From the NCBI GenBank assembly GCA_030998015.1, contig JARWMV010000252.1, positions 124,001 through 188,000 on the forward strand: DNA of 64,000 nt. Reading direction: 5' to 3'. A model generated the notes under the pieces. The model was not told the origin of the DNA and did not search any database. It saw only the letters and a program-made list of their open reading frames with translations. The DNA is from Ceratorhiza oryzae-sativae. Its lineage: Eukaryota; Basidiomycota; Agaricomycetes; Cantharellales; Ceratobasidiaceae. Positions 43,588 to 55,615 of this stretch are shown here, in pieces. Numbering within the stretch: the stretch's first letter is position 1; each line of letters starts with the position of its first letter. Position numbers and translations under genes: made by a program.

Positions 43588-45329
43588 ATGTCACCTCCAG
43601 AAATTCTGTGGGGCCCAGCATTTGAAGATTATTCCCGACGCAAATTCGATCTGAAGCCCTCTCGACACGTTCCTACACATGTAGTCGACGCTTTCTTCGA
43701 TAAACATGGACTACCTCCTCTGCCCAGCCTCGAACTTTCCATCACTATGAGCCATCCAAGATACAAAGCCTCAAATATGTCAGATGCCGATCTTCTCCGA
43801 TCCACCGGGACAGCGTTTCTAATCTACGTGCGAGTACACAAGCACAAAGTCAGGTCGTTTGCTCCCGAGTTCTTTCAAGCGCGGCTGAAAGTGATCCTAG
43901 ATATTCAAGTACTATTATGGTTTCATTTTGATCCGGTACTTTGTCCATGTAGCTTCTGATATTATCCTCAAACAAACCCGTATGCTCAACAAGCTGCTCA
44001 AAGAGGTCTTGCCTCCAACAGAAAGCTGGGACGATTTTAGTCAAGTCATGGCTTACACAGCGCTCGACATCGCGGCCAAAGAGACTCCGAACATAGGCTC
44101 GGTTAGAGACTGCCTCGAATCCGTGATTGAAATAGAGCCGGATGAGTATGTTGTCGAGTATGACGCGTTGAGCATCATTAGTGTGATTTGGGAGGACCGG
44201 GACTCGTTCTTGACGCTCTGTTCTCGTGGCTACTTTCCCGGAGTTTCGTTGGTTCTGTTGTTGGCGATGAAGATGTTTTTTACGTTCCCCGACAGGAGGG
44301 AGTAAGTTGGAATTTTTGTTGGTACAAGTATACGACCCTCGCCTAACATCCATTTTCGTGGCAGCCCCGAACATCTTCGTCGTATTCAAGATCTGTGTTT
44401 TCGAGTTTATCTGGTCGGGTCTCATCGAGACAGACGGGTTCTACCTTTGGTAGCCTTTGTGATCTTTGCTTACGGTGCTCCACACCCTGGTGGGCCAACA
44501 GAATTTATGAGCACGCATGACAGTCTTGCAATCAGTCAAGCATATACGAAACTAGCCACGGCGTGGAAACAGCAACCTATGAGCACAAAAGCAATCCCCA
44601 TTATCCACATCGCGCGCCTCAGCCATTTCGTTACGAGCATGGCAATGATGGACATTGAGCTACTTCTGGATACCGTAACAGCGTCCATCCAAGTTCTATG
44701 GCTGTTGCTAGAACGCCGAGGGCTGATCCAGGATGATGATCAGACGGATATCAGAGTGTGTACCATGTCGATCTTGATTAAAATCAGGTTGAAATTCTCA
44801 GATGACAGCTCTGTAAATCTCCATGCTGACCAACAGGCGAACAGGTTCATTCACCAACGGCTTGAAACCCAGCGGGAGCAGTATCGTCGGTTTGCGCAGA
44901 TTCTCGCTGATTATGAAATGGTAAGCCTCTTGGGTCGGGTCGTGTCGATGGCGACGCAAGAAGGTATCCTCGTTCTCCGCCTCGCAGAACCTGTGCTAAT
45001 ATTAGTAATACTACCAAGGATCCAAATTCGAAGACCCAGCATCAACGGACCACATGATTGTGCAACTCGAAAAGCTGCAACATGTCATCGACCTGTCTTT
45101 GGCCGTTGCCCCTGAACTCTTTGATGAGTCCAGACTTGAATGGACCAGGATATCGGCTCATCTGGACTCTCTCGTTGAACTCGGTCTTGTGGAATGTGAA
45201 GGGAATGTACACGGCGCTACACATTATGCGGCAGACATAGCGAGTGCGTGGAAGCGGTACGAAAAGTCCTCGGTGTGGAAGGACACGCGGAGCATGACTG
45301 TGCGAATCCACGATGCTGTGGGCCAGTGA
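43588..45329 (+). CDS. Unknown helical protein
   Basis: An ATG at 43588 (MSPPEILWGPAFEDYSRRKF) opens a series of exons encoding about 500 residues without recognisable domain motifs. Coding pieces include LLKEVLPPTESWDDFSQVMA, YVVEYDALSIISVIWEDRDS, LSHFVTSMAMMDIELLLDTV, HQRLETQREQYRRFAQILAD and LAVAPELFDESRLEWTRISA, ending at TGA 45327-45329 (HDAVGQ). It is predicted to be mostly alpha-helical. Likely introns lie near 43913-43999, 44306-44364 and 44921-45018. It may be a lineage-specific gene. Confidence 0.6.
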
Positions 45330-46135
45330 ATAGGTGAGATGAGGCTCTTGCTGTTCGGTATATGTGCGGAAAGTGCAAAGCGGCTCGATATTGCAGCTTA
45401 AACTGTCAACACGCGTGAGTATGATTTCAAGTTATCTAGGCTTGATTCCTGATCTAAACTCGTCTTATGAATGATTCGATAGTCATTGGCGGATAGAGAC
45501 AATGAAATCACACACAAGCGAGAATGTGCACTTGCTAAAGGTCTTGGGGTCCAACCCATGTAGTAGGCTGGCTAAATGCTACCCGGTAGTAGAGTGAAAC
45601 TATGAAAACACCATTGTTCTATCTATTTCGACCATATTCATAACATATATACGGTGCGAACAAATAGCTGACCCGTTGCAATATGCTTCAAATAGGGTGT
45701 TTCATTGCGGGCACGGTCGCAACCAATCTAATAACTAATAACCCACATCTATACACTATGGTGGCGTCGATCAAGAACTGGGCAGTTGAAGGTCATGGTG
45801 CTGTACGCCAACGAGCAGAATCCCTGTTACTCGGTCCCCTCGATTCACTTGGGAGACGTGCGACGTGGTGACGGCGTGATAGTTTGAACGGCCAACGCGC
45901 ATTAAATTCAACCTAGATTTCTGACAAACTGTTGAATTGGATAAAGATAACACCCTGGGCGAATTGAGGCGCTCGAGCTCGGGACGGGGCGCTCATGAGA
46001 TGTGTTCCGCGTTGTTGGGATGCTCTTATGCTCGTAGTTCCCCGTCAAATGCGATAACCTTCAAACGCCCATGGATCTAAATGTCATGAATTCGGAAGGG
46101 TGATTTCATTCTGGGCACGTCACGGTATGTACTAT
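45330..46135. other. Intergenic between convergent genes
   Basis: No gene recognised. Contains the 3' flanks of the rightward unknown gene and the leftward EF-Ts gene. Confidence 0.4.
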
Positions 46136-47277
46136 TCAAGCTGATAGTCTTCTGACCTCTTCTGCAAAGCCCTCTGTTTCAGCTTTGTCAATACCCTCTC
46201 CCGCGCTCCATTTAACAAACTCTAGAACCTCGATGCCTCCCTCGGCATCCGTCGATGCAAGGCCCTTCTCCTGCGCCCATTCATCCAATGCTGCACGAAC
46301 TGATAATTCAGTTCCACCACCAGGTCGCATCATAAAAGGCTGGGCATATAGTGCAGTGGACGCCGGATCCCCCTCACTCGCGCTAGACTTGCCGATCCTC
46401 TCCGCATTTAGCCCGACAACCTGCCTGGCCAAAGCTCTTCCTATCAAATTGACCTCATTGTCCCCCTCTTTCGTTCCGAAATCGGGTAGGTGGTTAGATT
46501 TGAGTGCCAGAGCGACCAGAGCACCAATTTTGCCCGTTTGAGGTTGGGTAGTACTTGATTGGTGAATGTAAGTCCCGATTCGCAGAGCAAGGTTAGAAGA
46601 TGGGGGAAGTGCGGGCCCGACAAAGGAGCAAGCTCGTCGTAGTGAGATTTTTTCGCCAATTTTGGCCGTGGTTTCTTGGACGGCCAATGAGATGGTCCGA
46701 GAAGGGTCGAGCGGGGCGACGCTTGAAGAAGAGGGCGAAGAAAGAAGTGGCGCAGCAGATAATGCACCGATAGAAAAAGGCTGAATGATTCCTGGATTTA
46801 TGAGTTGTTGGGATGAGGGCGAGGGAGCTTCTGCAAAATAGGCTGCGGTATGGGCGATATCTGCTACCAACTTGCAAATATATCGTTTCGAGCGACAAAA
46901 TCGGTCTCGCAGTTGACCTCAATCATCGCCGCACGTACACCGCTGCTTCCTTTCCGCTTGGCGCTAGCGGATCCGTCCGAGAGTACGGCAATACCGATGA
47001 GGCCATCGCTTGCGACCCGACCGGCAACTTTGGCGGCCTTCTTGGCACCGCTTATAACGTTGTCCTTTTCGAGCCAAGCAAGAGCTGCCTCTAGGTCATT
47101 CTGAGTAGCGAGAAGAGCCTCCTTGGCTTTTGAGAAAGAGGTTTGGTTGTCTGTAATTTTGCGAATTTCTGCGATAAGTTTAATTGAAGCTTTTGGCTGG
47201 TTTAAAGAGAGGCGAGAAGTGTGAAAGCGGGAACATAGATGTGTCGTGCGGATTATATTATGGGAGCGAGGTAACAT
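46136..47277 (-). CDS. TSF1: Mitochondrial translation elongation factor Ts
   Basis: The ATG at 47277 begins an Arg/Ser/His-rich presequence (MLPRSHNIIRTTHLCSRF). It is followed by the UBA-like N-terminal helices (AEIRKITD, KAKEALLATQNDLEAALAWL) and the EF-Ts core signature (VRAAMIEVNCETDFVARND). The rest gives a second core region (KIGEKISLRRACSF, ALKSNHLPD, FMMRPGGGTELSVRAALDEW). EF-Ts recycles mitochondrial EF-Tu by GDP/GTP exchange. Directly after ARNDIFA the frame changes at 46872-46873: one missing base in an A-run (plus-strand CTTGC where CTTTGC would keep the frame). No intron fits the site. Otherwise the gene appears uninterrupted, with no intron needed. Confidence 0.9.
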
Positions 47278-47626
47278 AGTCTCGTTGAATGACGGAGTTA
47301 TGAGTTATCGTATAGAGTGAGAGACAGCGATCGCCGAAAGTTGGATGAAATTTATTGAGTACTCAAAGCACTGGTTTTGCGTTGAGATTTTCTTTAAGCC
47401 AGGGGCTCCTTCAAAGTGAACGTAGATAAAATAGGAAACGCGTGAAGCCCGTTCGTCCAGCAGATAAGCCAGACGGATAATACAAGCGGGAAGCAATCAA
47501 GGCCAAGAGCGAAAATGATCATTGCTAAGCGCCGATCTTTTGGTGAGACGAATGATTTGCAAACGAAATTTGTGGCAGCTTTGAACCCCTACCTCGGCAC
47601 TGGACTTGTCCCCGATTTGCTGGAAC
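47278..47626. promoter_or_regulatory. Shared upstream region of EF-Ts and NAF1
   Basis: 349 bp between divergent starts (47277 minus, 47627 plus). No gene is seen. Presumed promoters for both. Confidence 0.45.
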
Positions 47627-49559
47627 ATGGCCTCTGAATCTATGCCTGAGGACCTGCTACTGATTATGCAGTCTTATGTCGACCCTATACCGCCGCCAAC
47701 AACGTCTCCTGCTCCCTCAAAGCCTATTGAACTGTCATCGAAAGCGCCAATTGAAATAGTGGAGGACGAGTGGTCTGAGGGAGAGGATGTCGTCGAGGCA
47801 GCCATCGCAGTAGAGAGTGATGATGAGGATATTATCGAGACCTCTAACTCAACTGAGTGAGTTGGGTGCGGAATACCTATCGTTTCTGGACTGATATTTG
47901 CGCGTAGTCAACATACAACCAAGACATTGTCCTCGGTCAACAAACCAACAGACAACCCCAGCTCAGATTCAGATTCAGATTCGGACTCGGATTCTTCATC
48001 ATCCTCGGATGTTGAAATGCGCGTGACACGATACCCGTCGTCCAAGTCTAAACATGGCACTCTCACCGTCCTGATGAAAACCAGCGAATCCGACGCTGAA
48101 GACGAAGAAGGTGGACCTCATGGAGTTCCGAACCAGTACTCGGGCACCAAGAACGAGATATTGGTGCCCGATGTCGATATACCGGAGATCGCAGAGGTCC
48201 CCACTGATGACGTGTTGGAGCCCATAGGCGAGATCATGGCTATTATTGATAGTGTTGTGGTTGTCAAGGGGAACACTACAGGTGTGTACCAAGCGCTTGA
48301 CACAGATAGTCTATTAGTCTTTGAGGATCGAAAGGTTTTGGGCAAGGTACGTTTTGTATCCCTCCAAGGACCGTGCACCACTAACTTTCTATCGCAGGTT
48401 TTCGAGACATTTGGAGCGGTAAAACAACCTCTTTACAGCGTCCGCTTCCCGTCTGCTTCAGCCATCGACAAGGACGTGGTCTGGATTGGCCGACCCGTGT
48501 CACATGTGCCATCACGATCCAACTTTGTTTCCACAGCAGCGATCGCAAGAATCAAAGGCAGCGACGCGAGCAACCTGCACGACGAAGAAGTTGGAGAAGA
48601 CCAGTTGGACTTTTCGGATGACGAAGCTGAGGCACAATGGCGGAGAAACAGGTCCGCGACACAGTCCTTATTCACTCTACTTCCCTTGTGATTGGCTATT
48701 GCGCTGATTCTATTTGTGTATCTGTAGAAAAGAGGTTAGACGAGAACAAGGCTCCTCTTACGGTCGCACCAGAAGCCCCCCAGGAGAAACCTCCACGCAG
48801 TCAAAGCCAGAGCTTCCCCCGCCAGTACTGCAGTACCCGGCGGGAGACGACGGGGACGTTCCATACAGCGCGCTCCCCTATGATGAAGAACCTGATCCGA
48901 GGCCAACCCCAGCTGCTTACGACCCATATTCGGACCACGAAGATAGCAAGCCTGTGCACCCGGTTCCGCCTCGTCCTCAACCGTCTGGCTCCCACCAGGC
49001 CCGAAGTGGCCGAGGTCGAGGTCGAGATCAAAACAGGGGTGGACCCAACCGCAACCAGAACCGACGCGATAGGAAGAACGTTGGTCCTAGTGATCGTGGT
49101 CGTCCTGGTAGGGGTCGTGACGGGAGAGGGCGCGGACGAGGTGGGCGACAACATCACGGTCAAGGAAACCCAGGGTTTTTTGGAAATCAATATTTTGGAG
49201 AACTCTCCCCTACCTCTCACTCAATGGCGCAAGCAGCTGGACAGCACCACTCTGTCCAATACGGCCAAGACGAAGGCTACAACCCCATGAATTCCGGAAC
49301 TGGGATTTATGATCCAGAACCCGGGACGATGCCACACATCAACCCGCGTTTCTTCTCAAACGAGATGGGGGGAAACATGAGTGGCTTCGGCCTGCCTTGG
49401 GGTGACATGAGTAATATGGCTGGGTATGGGTACGGATATCAGCCACCTGGATTCGGCTATGGTGGTTTTGGCCAGGGAGAGCAGATGGCCTACAACAACC
49501 AAAACTATGGTTGGCCATCGGGCGAGCAGCACGACTCACAAGACCCGCCTCATGAATGA
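47627..49559 (+). CDS. NAF1: H/ACA snoRNP assembly factor Naf1
   Basis: Naf1 holds the place of Gar1 on the pseudouridine synthase complex during H/ACA RNP biogenesis in the nucleus. An acidic N-terminus with a DSDSDS run precedes the Gar1/Naf1 core: GTKNEI, LEPIGEIMAIIDSVVVVKGN, ALDTDSLLVFEDRKVLGK, VFETFGAVKQPLYSVRFPS and VVWIGRPVSHVP. The C-terminus has an RG-rich stretch (GRGRGRDQNRG, GRGRDGRGRGRGG) and a Gly/Tyr-rich tail (YGYGYQPPGFGYGGFG). Three short introns are visible: after NSTE, after KVLGK, and at RRN with phase 2 rejoining as RKEVRR. The true ATG is 47627 (MASESMPEDL). The stop is TGA 49557-49559. Confidence 0.92.
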
Positions 49560-49826
49560 CATGGCCACTTCTAGATCTAAACGAAATTGTAGTTTGTGTA
49601 GCTATATCGTACGCTTTTTTTTTGGTTCACTTTCGCGTGCATCAAGCGCCTCGATTATCTAAGCTGCACGTGTGAAGATCTTCACTTCCGCCACCACCTT
49701 GCCACCGCCTGTAGTGCTCCCTGGAATCGCTTCCTGCTGGTCCCAGAGATAGTGCGAGCGCATAACACACTCCTCTCGTTTCGAAAGATCTTTCCCCTGT
49801 CGAGCGGTCGAGTCGGTGGGCTAGAG
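49560..49826. other. Short intergenic region between two rightward genes
   Basis: Includes the 3' flank of NAF1 with a 10-T run near 49615. No gene seen. Confidence 0.4.
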
Positions 49827-50784
49827 ATGGAGAAAGCCGCTCGCCAGACAAGACGCGTCAAACAAGAGGCTATCGATGGCTGCTCTTTCTTGTTGGAGGA
49901 TTCTCATGCTACTCAATCACTTGGCCCTCTTCCACAAAATCCTTCCGATAACCTTCAATCTAGCTCACTAGGCGCCACCCCTGTTGCTGGTTCGGTCTCC
50001 CGCGCTCTTAAAAAGGAGGAAGATCCCGAAGAGAGCCAGATCTTAAAGGAACGATGGGAGCCCTTGTTGACCTTTTTACAGGATCTGTGGAAAGATAAGC
50101 CCGCTCTGCCCTCACTCCAGTCGCGGGCCAAATGGGCCAAATTTCATGGGGTTCCGCCAGCAAAGGTACATAAGTGGTATGGCCGACGCAGGGCAGGGAG
50201 AAAGAAGGAAAATGTTTCCTCCCATCCGGACGATGAATATGACTTGATGGAGCACCATCCACCCTCGCTTGTTGGAGACAATTCTAATCGCGTCGCCGAA
50301 GCTACGACTGTACTTAGCAGTTCTGTTGCTCCGTCCTCTCCTCCGCAAACTCCCATGGCTTTGGACTCTCTTGTTGATATCCCGGGGATAGTCAGCTCTT
50401 CACCTCTACCCGACTCAGAAATTTTCCTTTCTAGTGCACCCAAGGTCGCGCATAAAGTCCCGAAGTTCGATCCTCCTTGTGGCGCTTCGTCCCTCAATTT
50501 AACCTCGGGAGTGGTAGGTTCTCATTCAGAGCCCCTAAATGGTGCGTGTATGCGCGTCGGTTCGACCAGCGTGGACGATGATATGTTCCCCGATGGTTCC
50601 AGCCCGGAATATCGCCCCTGAGAGTTCAGCTTCGAAAGGGGGAAAGCGTGGTCAGAAGAGAAAGGTAAAGGTGGAGGGGCCCGACTTGAATTTAATCGCC
50701 TCTGGCGATTCAAACATTAACCTGGAGCCCAAGAAGAAGCGTCAACGTGCAAAAAAACCTAAAATTACGAAGCGCAAGTCATAA
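49827..50784 (+). CDS. Homeodomain-like nuclear protein
   Basis: The ATG at 49827 (MEKAARQTRRVKQEAID) opens a frame with a helix-turn-helix region at about residues 80-150: RWEPLLTFLQDLWKDKP, RAKWAKFHGVPPAKVHKWYG and RRRAGRKK. The end resembles homeodomain helix 3 (WFxNRR), but the invariant Asn is absent: WYGRRR. A long Ser/Pro-rich linker follows. An intron from about 50540 to 50604 (GTGCGT...TTCCAG) joins PLN to ARNIAPESSASKGGKRG, giving basic nuclear-localisation clusters (GQKRKVKV, PKKKRQRAKKPKITKRK) and a stop at 50782-50784. Downstream, 50848-51296 also looks coding (see next entry) and could be a further part of this gene. Homeodomain origin is likely; DNA binding is uncertain. Confidence 0.55.
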
Positions 50785-50835
50785 TAAAATTATTCCGTAT
50801 TTTCTTTCGATTTTTACCCGGTTCTACATGTAGCG

Positions 50836-51296
50836 GCTCCCCTTCCGTTGGATGACAAGGCAGAAGAGCCTGCAGGCAGTTGGGCGGAAACGACTTTAGC
50901 TCTCTCCTCTGGACCGCCTACTAGTGTCAAAATACCCCCGCATTCCCCACTGGCCAAAATTTATACCTCGGTTCTTGTAGCCCCATTTATCCTGGACCAA
51001 AATCCGGATCAAAAACAACACCTTCCCGCCCCTCCAGTCATGGGCGAATTTGCTCCGGTTCAAGATCCGTTCATAGCCGATCCCTCCCCCTATCTCACTC
51101 AACCAATGCCGACGTTGCCTGCGTTCGATGTGCTAAGCCGTGGGTCTTCATTAGTGACTGCAGAGAGGCGCTGCGTGCCAGTTTGAAGATAAACTCCAAC
51201 CTGGGACTCTGGGACCTTGTGGTGGAAGGTTTGCCGCCCAGCTACCTTATGGACATGGGCAAGGACTTGGACCTCGACTGGCCAGAGGCTGGTTGA
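50836..51296 (+). CDS. Probable coding exons downstream of the homeodomain-like gene
   Basis: Two frames with coding character follow an acceptor-like TACATGTAG: DDKAEEPAGSWAETTLALSS, SPLAKIYTSVLVAPFILDQN and PVQDPFIADPSPYLTQPMPT; then, in another frame, REALRASLKINSNLGLWDLV and SYLMDMGKDLDLDWPEAG to a stop at 51294-51296. A proline-rich region followed by an acidic tail would suit a transcription-factor C-terminus. I could not find a donor upstream with matching phase, so the link is unproven. Confidence 0.4.
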
Positions 51297-52610
51297 TCAT
51301 GGACACCTCTTCCTCTGCATTCTAGCTAAACTCATTCTGTATGTCAATATCCAGCTGCAAGCTCTATACCCCACCCTTGTTGGCAACCTGCACATTGTGG
51401 AATGATCGATTGAAGACGGTGTGGATTGATAGAAAACTCATCCGTATCGAATATGTACTATTTAGATCCATTATAGACCTGCTATTACACCTGATCATTG
51501 TCACCTTTTTGAACGACTATTGACGAGAAGGCTTCACTCTCTGGCAATGATCTCCCATCGTGAAATATACGCCATCTTGCTTCTGCGAGGTCACCCAGGT
51601 CTGAGACAAGATACAAAATCTTACGGGGCTCAAGGCACCTGGAGCAGTTATTGTATGTCGCCTCCAATCTACCAGGGAGTTCTGGCTCTGGCCTTACGCC
51701 TCGATCACCAATCCTGCGGCCATCCAGTCTGGCACTTCCTCCTTCCTCATGAGCGCCGGGTACGTCGTCTGGGTTATTCGCCAGCTTTCTATGCGACATC
51801 AAGGGCCATTTTAGAACTTAGAAACTTGTTACTAAATTGTCGTTTTCCAGTAGCTGGGCCGGCGACTCACCGCTCTCCACGGGGCCTGACTGGTTCAGCA
51901 CACGCATATCGGTGCAACTAACAGTTACAATAAACGTGACCTCAATAATTAAATATTACTTAATAATGCTCCTACACTCTTGCGTGGGTATTAAACAACC
52001 ATACGCAACTTAAGATAGCGGGAGACGGCCTCCTATGATTTGTACATTATATGCGCTTGAACCTAGCTGACTCCGGGGCTTTTCGCTTCGCTCCTGATCT
52101 CTCAGCTTAGCCTTGTCTGTTCTTCCTTTTCCAATTTTGATTTATGACCCCGCTTCATCTCTGATGTGCCTAAGCTGTCTGATACTGTCCCTTGTTCTGC
52201 CCGTCTTGCCCTCTCAAGCCATCATTACATTCACTATATCAGGGGGGGGATTCAATTCATGTTCGAAAGTTGCACTTTACCTGTGAGTGGGAGCAAGGCT
52301 AAAAGCCTGCTTGAAGGTAAATGGGGGAATATTCCCACATAGCCACGCTACGATAGGCGGAGCAGATGTATCTCGCCAAGCAGTTAGTTGTATGTTGTCG
52401 CTGTTTACCGCGCAAGTGGACTCTGGGGAGTAGATATGAAAAATGGTCCAAAGTTACTGGCTTTGTGATGCACAAATGTCGCTTGCGGTCGCCAGCAGTT
52501 TGGGATTTTTGATGCAGATTGACTTTCATGCCATTCTTATATTGTCACAAAGTTCAAATTTCGTAATGTAAATATAATCGAATAAACAGTCTAGCCACCT
52601 TGTTCTATAT
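51297..52610. other. Intergenic, no gene recognised
   Basis: AT-rich with short, unconvincing frames. Probably the 3' flanks of the neighbouring convergent genes. Confidence 0.4.
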
Positions 52611-53223
52611 CTACAAGGGCAATGCCATATAATCCACCCCGTCTGGAGACATGATCAGCCCATTCTTAACGAAAACACGCTTCCCAAAGTCACAACCTTC
52701 GGGCGAGAACATCCGTCGATCGACAAAGGTTTCGGTCACCTCGCACCTGAACGCACCACTGACGACGTTATACCGCCTCCAGATCGACTGCCTGCCTGTC
52801 TCTTGGTTCATCTTGCCTATTCCGACTTCATCCAGTTGGATGACGGCAGCGTGTCCCAGCTTCCGAACAGCGTCGAATAGTGGAAGCGGGTCGTGTGCGT
52901 ATCGACGAGCAGGCTCGGGAGAAGTGATTGTTACAACGGCCTTGATCTTGCAGACTACGTTGTTTTGACATTTGAATTGTGCACGGCGGGTAATTTGCAT
53001 GGGGTTTTCCTTAGTGGCATCATCCGGAGTGATACTAGGCGTAGTCTGGCCAACGATTTCGAACGAAACAATCTTGCCCAAAAGCGAACTAACGGATGGA
53101 ACGAATTGAAGCAGTGCGGAGTGACAAAGGCTTTTACGATCGTACCTGAGATATGGTTGAAGATTTCCCCTAGTCGTCATGCCTAGCTTTTCCTCTTCAG
53201 TAATACCATCCGGCCACTATTTA
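52611..53223 (-). CDS. Orphan paralogous family, member 1 (5' end unresolved)
   Basis: An exon starts after an acceptor at 53223 and reads WPDGITEEEKLGMTTRGNLQ. The next exon contains KIVSFEIVGQTTPSI, CKIKAVVTITSPEPARRYAH, KLGHAAVIQLDEVGIGKM, GRQSIWRRYNVVSGAFRCEV and FVDRRMFSPEG, with the stop at 52611. It matches the gene at 57575-58312 in order and sequence: WPEEITHNERIALMSKGDL and GRESLWRRYILRAEGFECDI. No domain is recognised. The first coding exon, corresponding to MSSRSSYLSHVETVIE of the paralogue, was not found in the 60 bp before the next gene. Confidence 0.55.
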
Positions 53224-53283
53224 TGGGCGTTTAGCTGGCGGAGTTATATAATATATGCACTGCGCACCGTAAAATGGCCCTTG

Positions 53284-55615
53284 TTACTCCTCTTCTTCGG
53301 CCTTGGGGAGCTGGGAATAATCATCTTCTTGGAATGTGGAGGCGAGAGTAAGACTGAGTTTGCTGGAGTGATTGTGGTCGTCTTCATCTTATTCCTGTTT
53401 CCAGCGACTGAGTCAACGTCAAATAATTAAATAAACCAAATTCATGCTTACGCCCACGCTTTTACATATTCATTGTTCTCCGGAACAAGCTCGATCGCTG
53501 AAAAACCAAGCATGGGTAGTTCAGGGGCTGCAACCTACACCGAACTTAGTTTCAACCTTTAAAGCCTGAGGGCAGGCCGGAGCTCACATCAATCGGAAGG
53601 CGCTTAGTATATGCGGGCCGAGGCGAGCGCGAAACTGAGAGCCTGCGGGAGTTACTCGACCAGCGACGTGGGCTCCTGAGGACTGGTGGTGCCATTCCAG
53701 CCGTATGTCGGTTAGAATATGCGCTATCAGATGAATCATTAACGGCGCAATCGTGACATCATTCATGTCAAACTAACATCCAGGCTTCATCATACCGCTC
53801 TTGGCGGCTATGTTCGTCTTGAAACAGAGCTAATTGAGATCCAAACTGGTTGCTCTGTACCTAATATGAGCGGTCACGTTCAAATAATAAAATTTCAGAC
53901 CAGTCGTACATCATATTTTGCGGAACCAATTGTGATAGCGGAAGGTCGGGAAGATTTGACAGCAAAACCTGGCGTACTTGAAGCATCACTGCTATAAACT
54001 GATCAGCGCAAGAGCTGGCGAGCTATGATTGAGTACTGACGTCCACGCATTGTAATAATCTTTCTCTGTTCGGAGCAGCTCGAGATGATGTGCTTTCCAG
54101 CTATCCACTGCTTGCGCATACTAACAGCCGTTTTGTCAGAGGAATAACGTATTATTTGAGCGTGAGACAACCAACCTGCGTAATTTCAGTGTATCGGGAC
54201 CATGCATCCGCATACGCTTGTTCAGCAGAATCTTGGTCCTTGGCTGCCTGTAACTGAGCAGAAAGGGCACTAGTCTGGATCTATTCGTTAGCAACAGACG
54301 GGCCTATCGAATCAAAACTTCACTGACATGGGAAGTTTGGGAGGCAATCTTCGTCGCAGAAGCTCGCGCACCACTCCCAAGTATCGAGTTATGTTTTACA
54401 GCATCGCTAAATGTGCACGGCGTGTTAGTCGAAAGACTGGTTCTGAGACGGGGTATACGCACCACCAGGCCTGATTGTACTCTTCTTCTTGTTGGTGGCG
54501 CTCCGCATTGCGCCTCTGAACAGCAAGGTGGTATGGCTGTGCCTCAATTCAGTAAAATGGTTCAACATCGGAGAAGCATTTCCCAAACATACGGTGCTCG
54601 AGGTAGAAGGGATTCCAGAAGTGAGTAGGCCGTCCTCGACAGCATGGCTGTAAGAACAAATCAGACAGAAATAGCATGAACTCCTGGATTGAAACCCACC
54701 TCCAGGCCTTGTTGTATGCCTCCTCCTCTTCCTGAGATTTGGCATGAGCACTTATTTGCATGTCCAAAATATTCAACTGTAAATATAGTTTGATCAAAAA
54801 AGTTGCGACCTGCACCGATGAAAACCTACATTCGAGGCTGAAGCTGAGTCACGCATTTCCCGAACATGAAGCATTCGACCGTTTGAGGCATCACTATATG
54901 GCCAAGAGCGCTTAGATTGCATTAATTCTCGGGGCGATGTATAGAACATACCACCATGCTTCATTGTAGATATCTTCGGCAGCTTGCTGGTCTGCAAAAG
55001 CGTTTAGTTGGGCAGCGAGCAAATTGAACTAGGCAGGTGGTATAAGCCATAAATCAGTCTCTCGATCTGGACACTAACCTGTCGAGCTGCAGAGTTGACT
55101 TTGATAGCGGGATCACGGGCCTCATGGACTCCTAAAATACGCTTCTCCACTACAGTGCTATATAAAAAGACTTAGTCCCCAAATGTTAAGGAGACGCAGT
55201 TCAGATAACAAACCTCCAATTGTCATAGTATTTTTTTCGGTTCTTCTGAGTTAAATCGAAGTATTCCTGAGCGTACTCCGCAGGAGTTGCGAGTCCAGAA
55301 GACGAAGGTGAAGTAAGCTTTGATGAATCGTCCAGATTCGGAGTATCATCGCTCTAAATAGATCAATAAGTATCGTTCCTGATGAACCGGTTAAAATCCT
55401 TACAGAGAATGAGCCTCGCAGGGAGCTGTGCTTCCCTGAGGAGAATCGTCGGTTTGGACGGCGGTGAGTCCTGCAATTGAAGTTCAGACAGACAGAAACA
55501 AAGGGACTGGAGCAACAAACCACCACGCTTCAGCATAAGCAACCTCTTCCTTCTCCATTTCCGCAAAATAGCTGCGCTGGGCAGCCAAAGGAGAGACGGA
55601 GCTTGGTGATGCCAT
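53284..55615 (-). CDS. Multi-exon protein with a repeated 'LxAQL...EEAYNEAW' unit
   Basis: The ATG at 55615 (MASPSSVSPLAAQRSYFAEM) opens a series of about ten short exons. Most encode one copy of a roughly 22-25-residue helical unit ending in Y(N/D/A)xAW: FAEMEKEEVAYAEAW, FDLTQKNRKKYYDNW, LNAFADQQAAEDIYNEAWW, DMQISAHAKSQEEEEAYNKA, QRRNAERHQQEEEYNQAWW, LQAAKDQDSAEQAYADAW, LELLRTEKDYYNAW, LALFQDEHSRQERYDEAW and ELVPENNEYVKAW. Exon boundaries follow the AW of several units. The C-terminus is acidic (DDYSQLPKAEEEE, stop 53284-53286). I recognise no known family; a coiled-coil or membrane-binding scaffold is possible. Individual splice sites are approximate. Confidence 0.6.
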
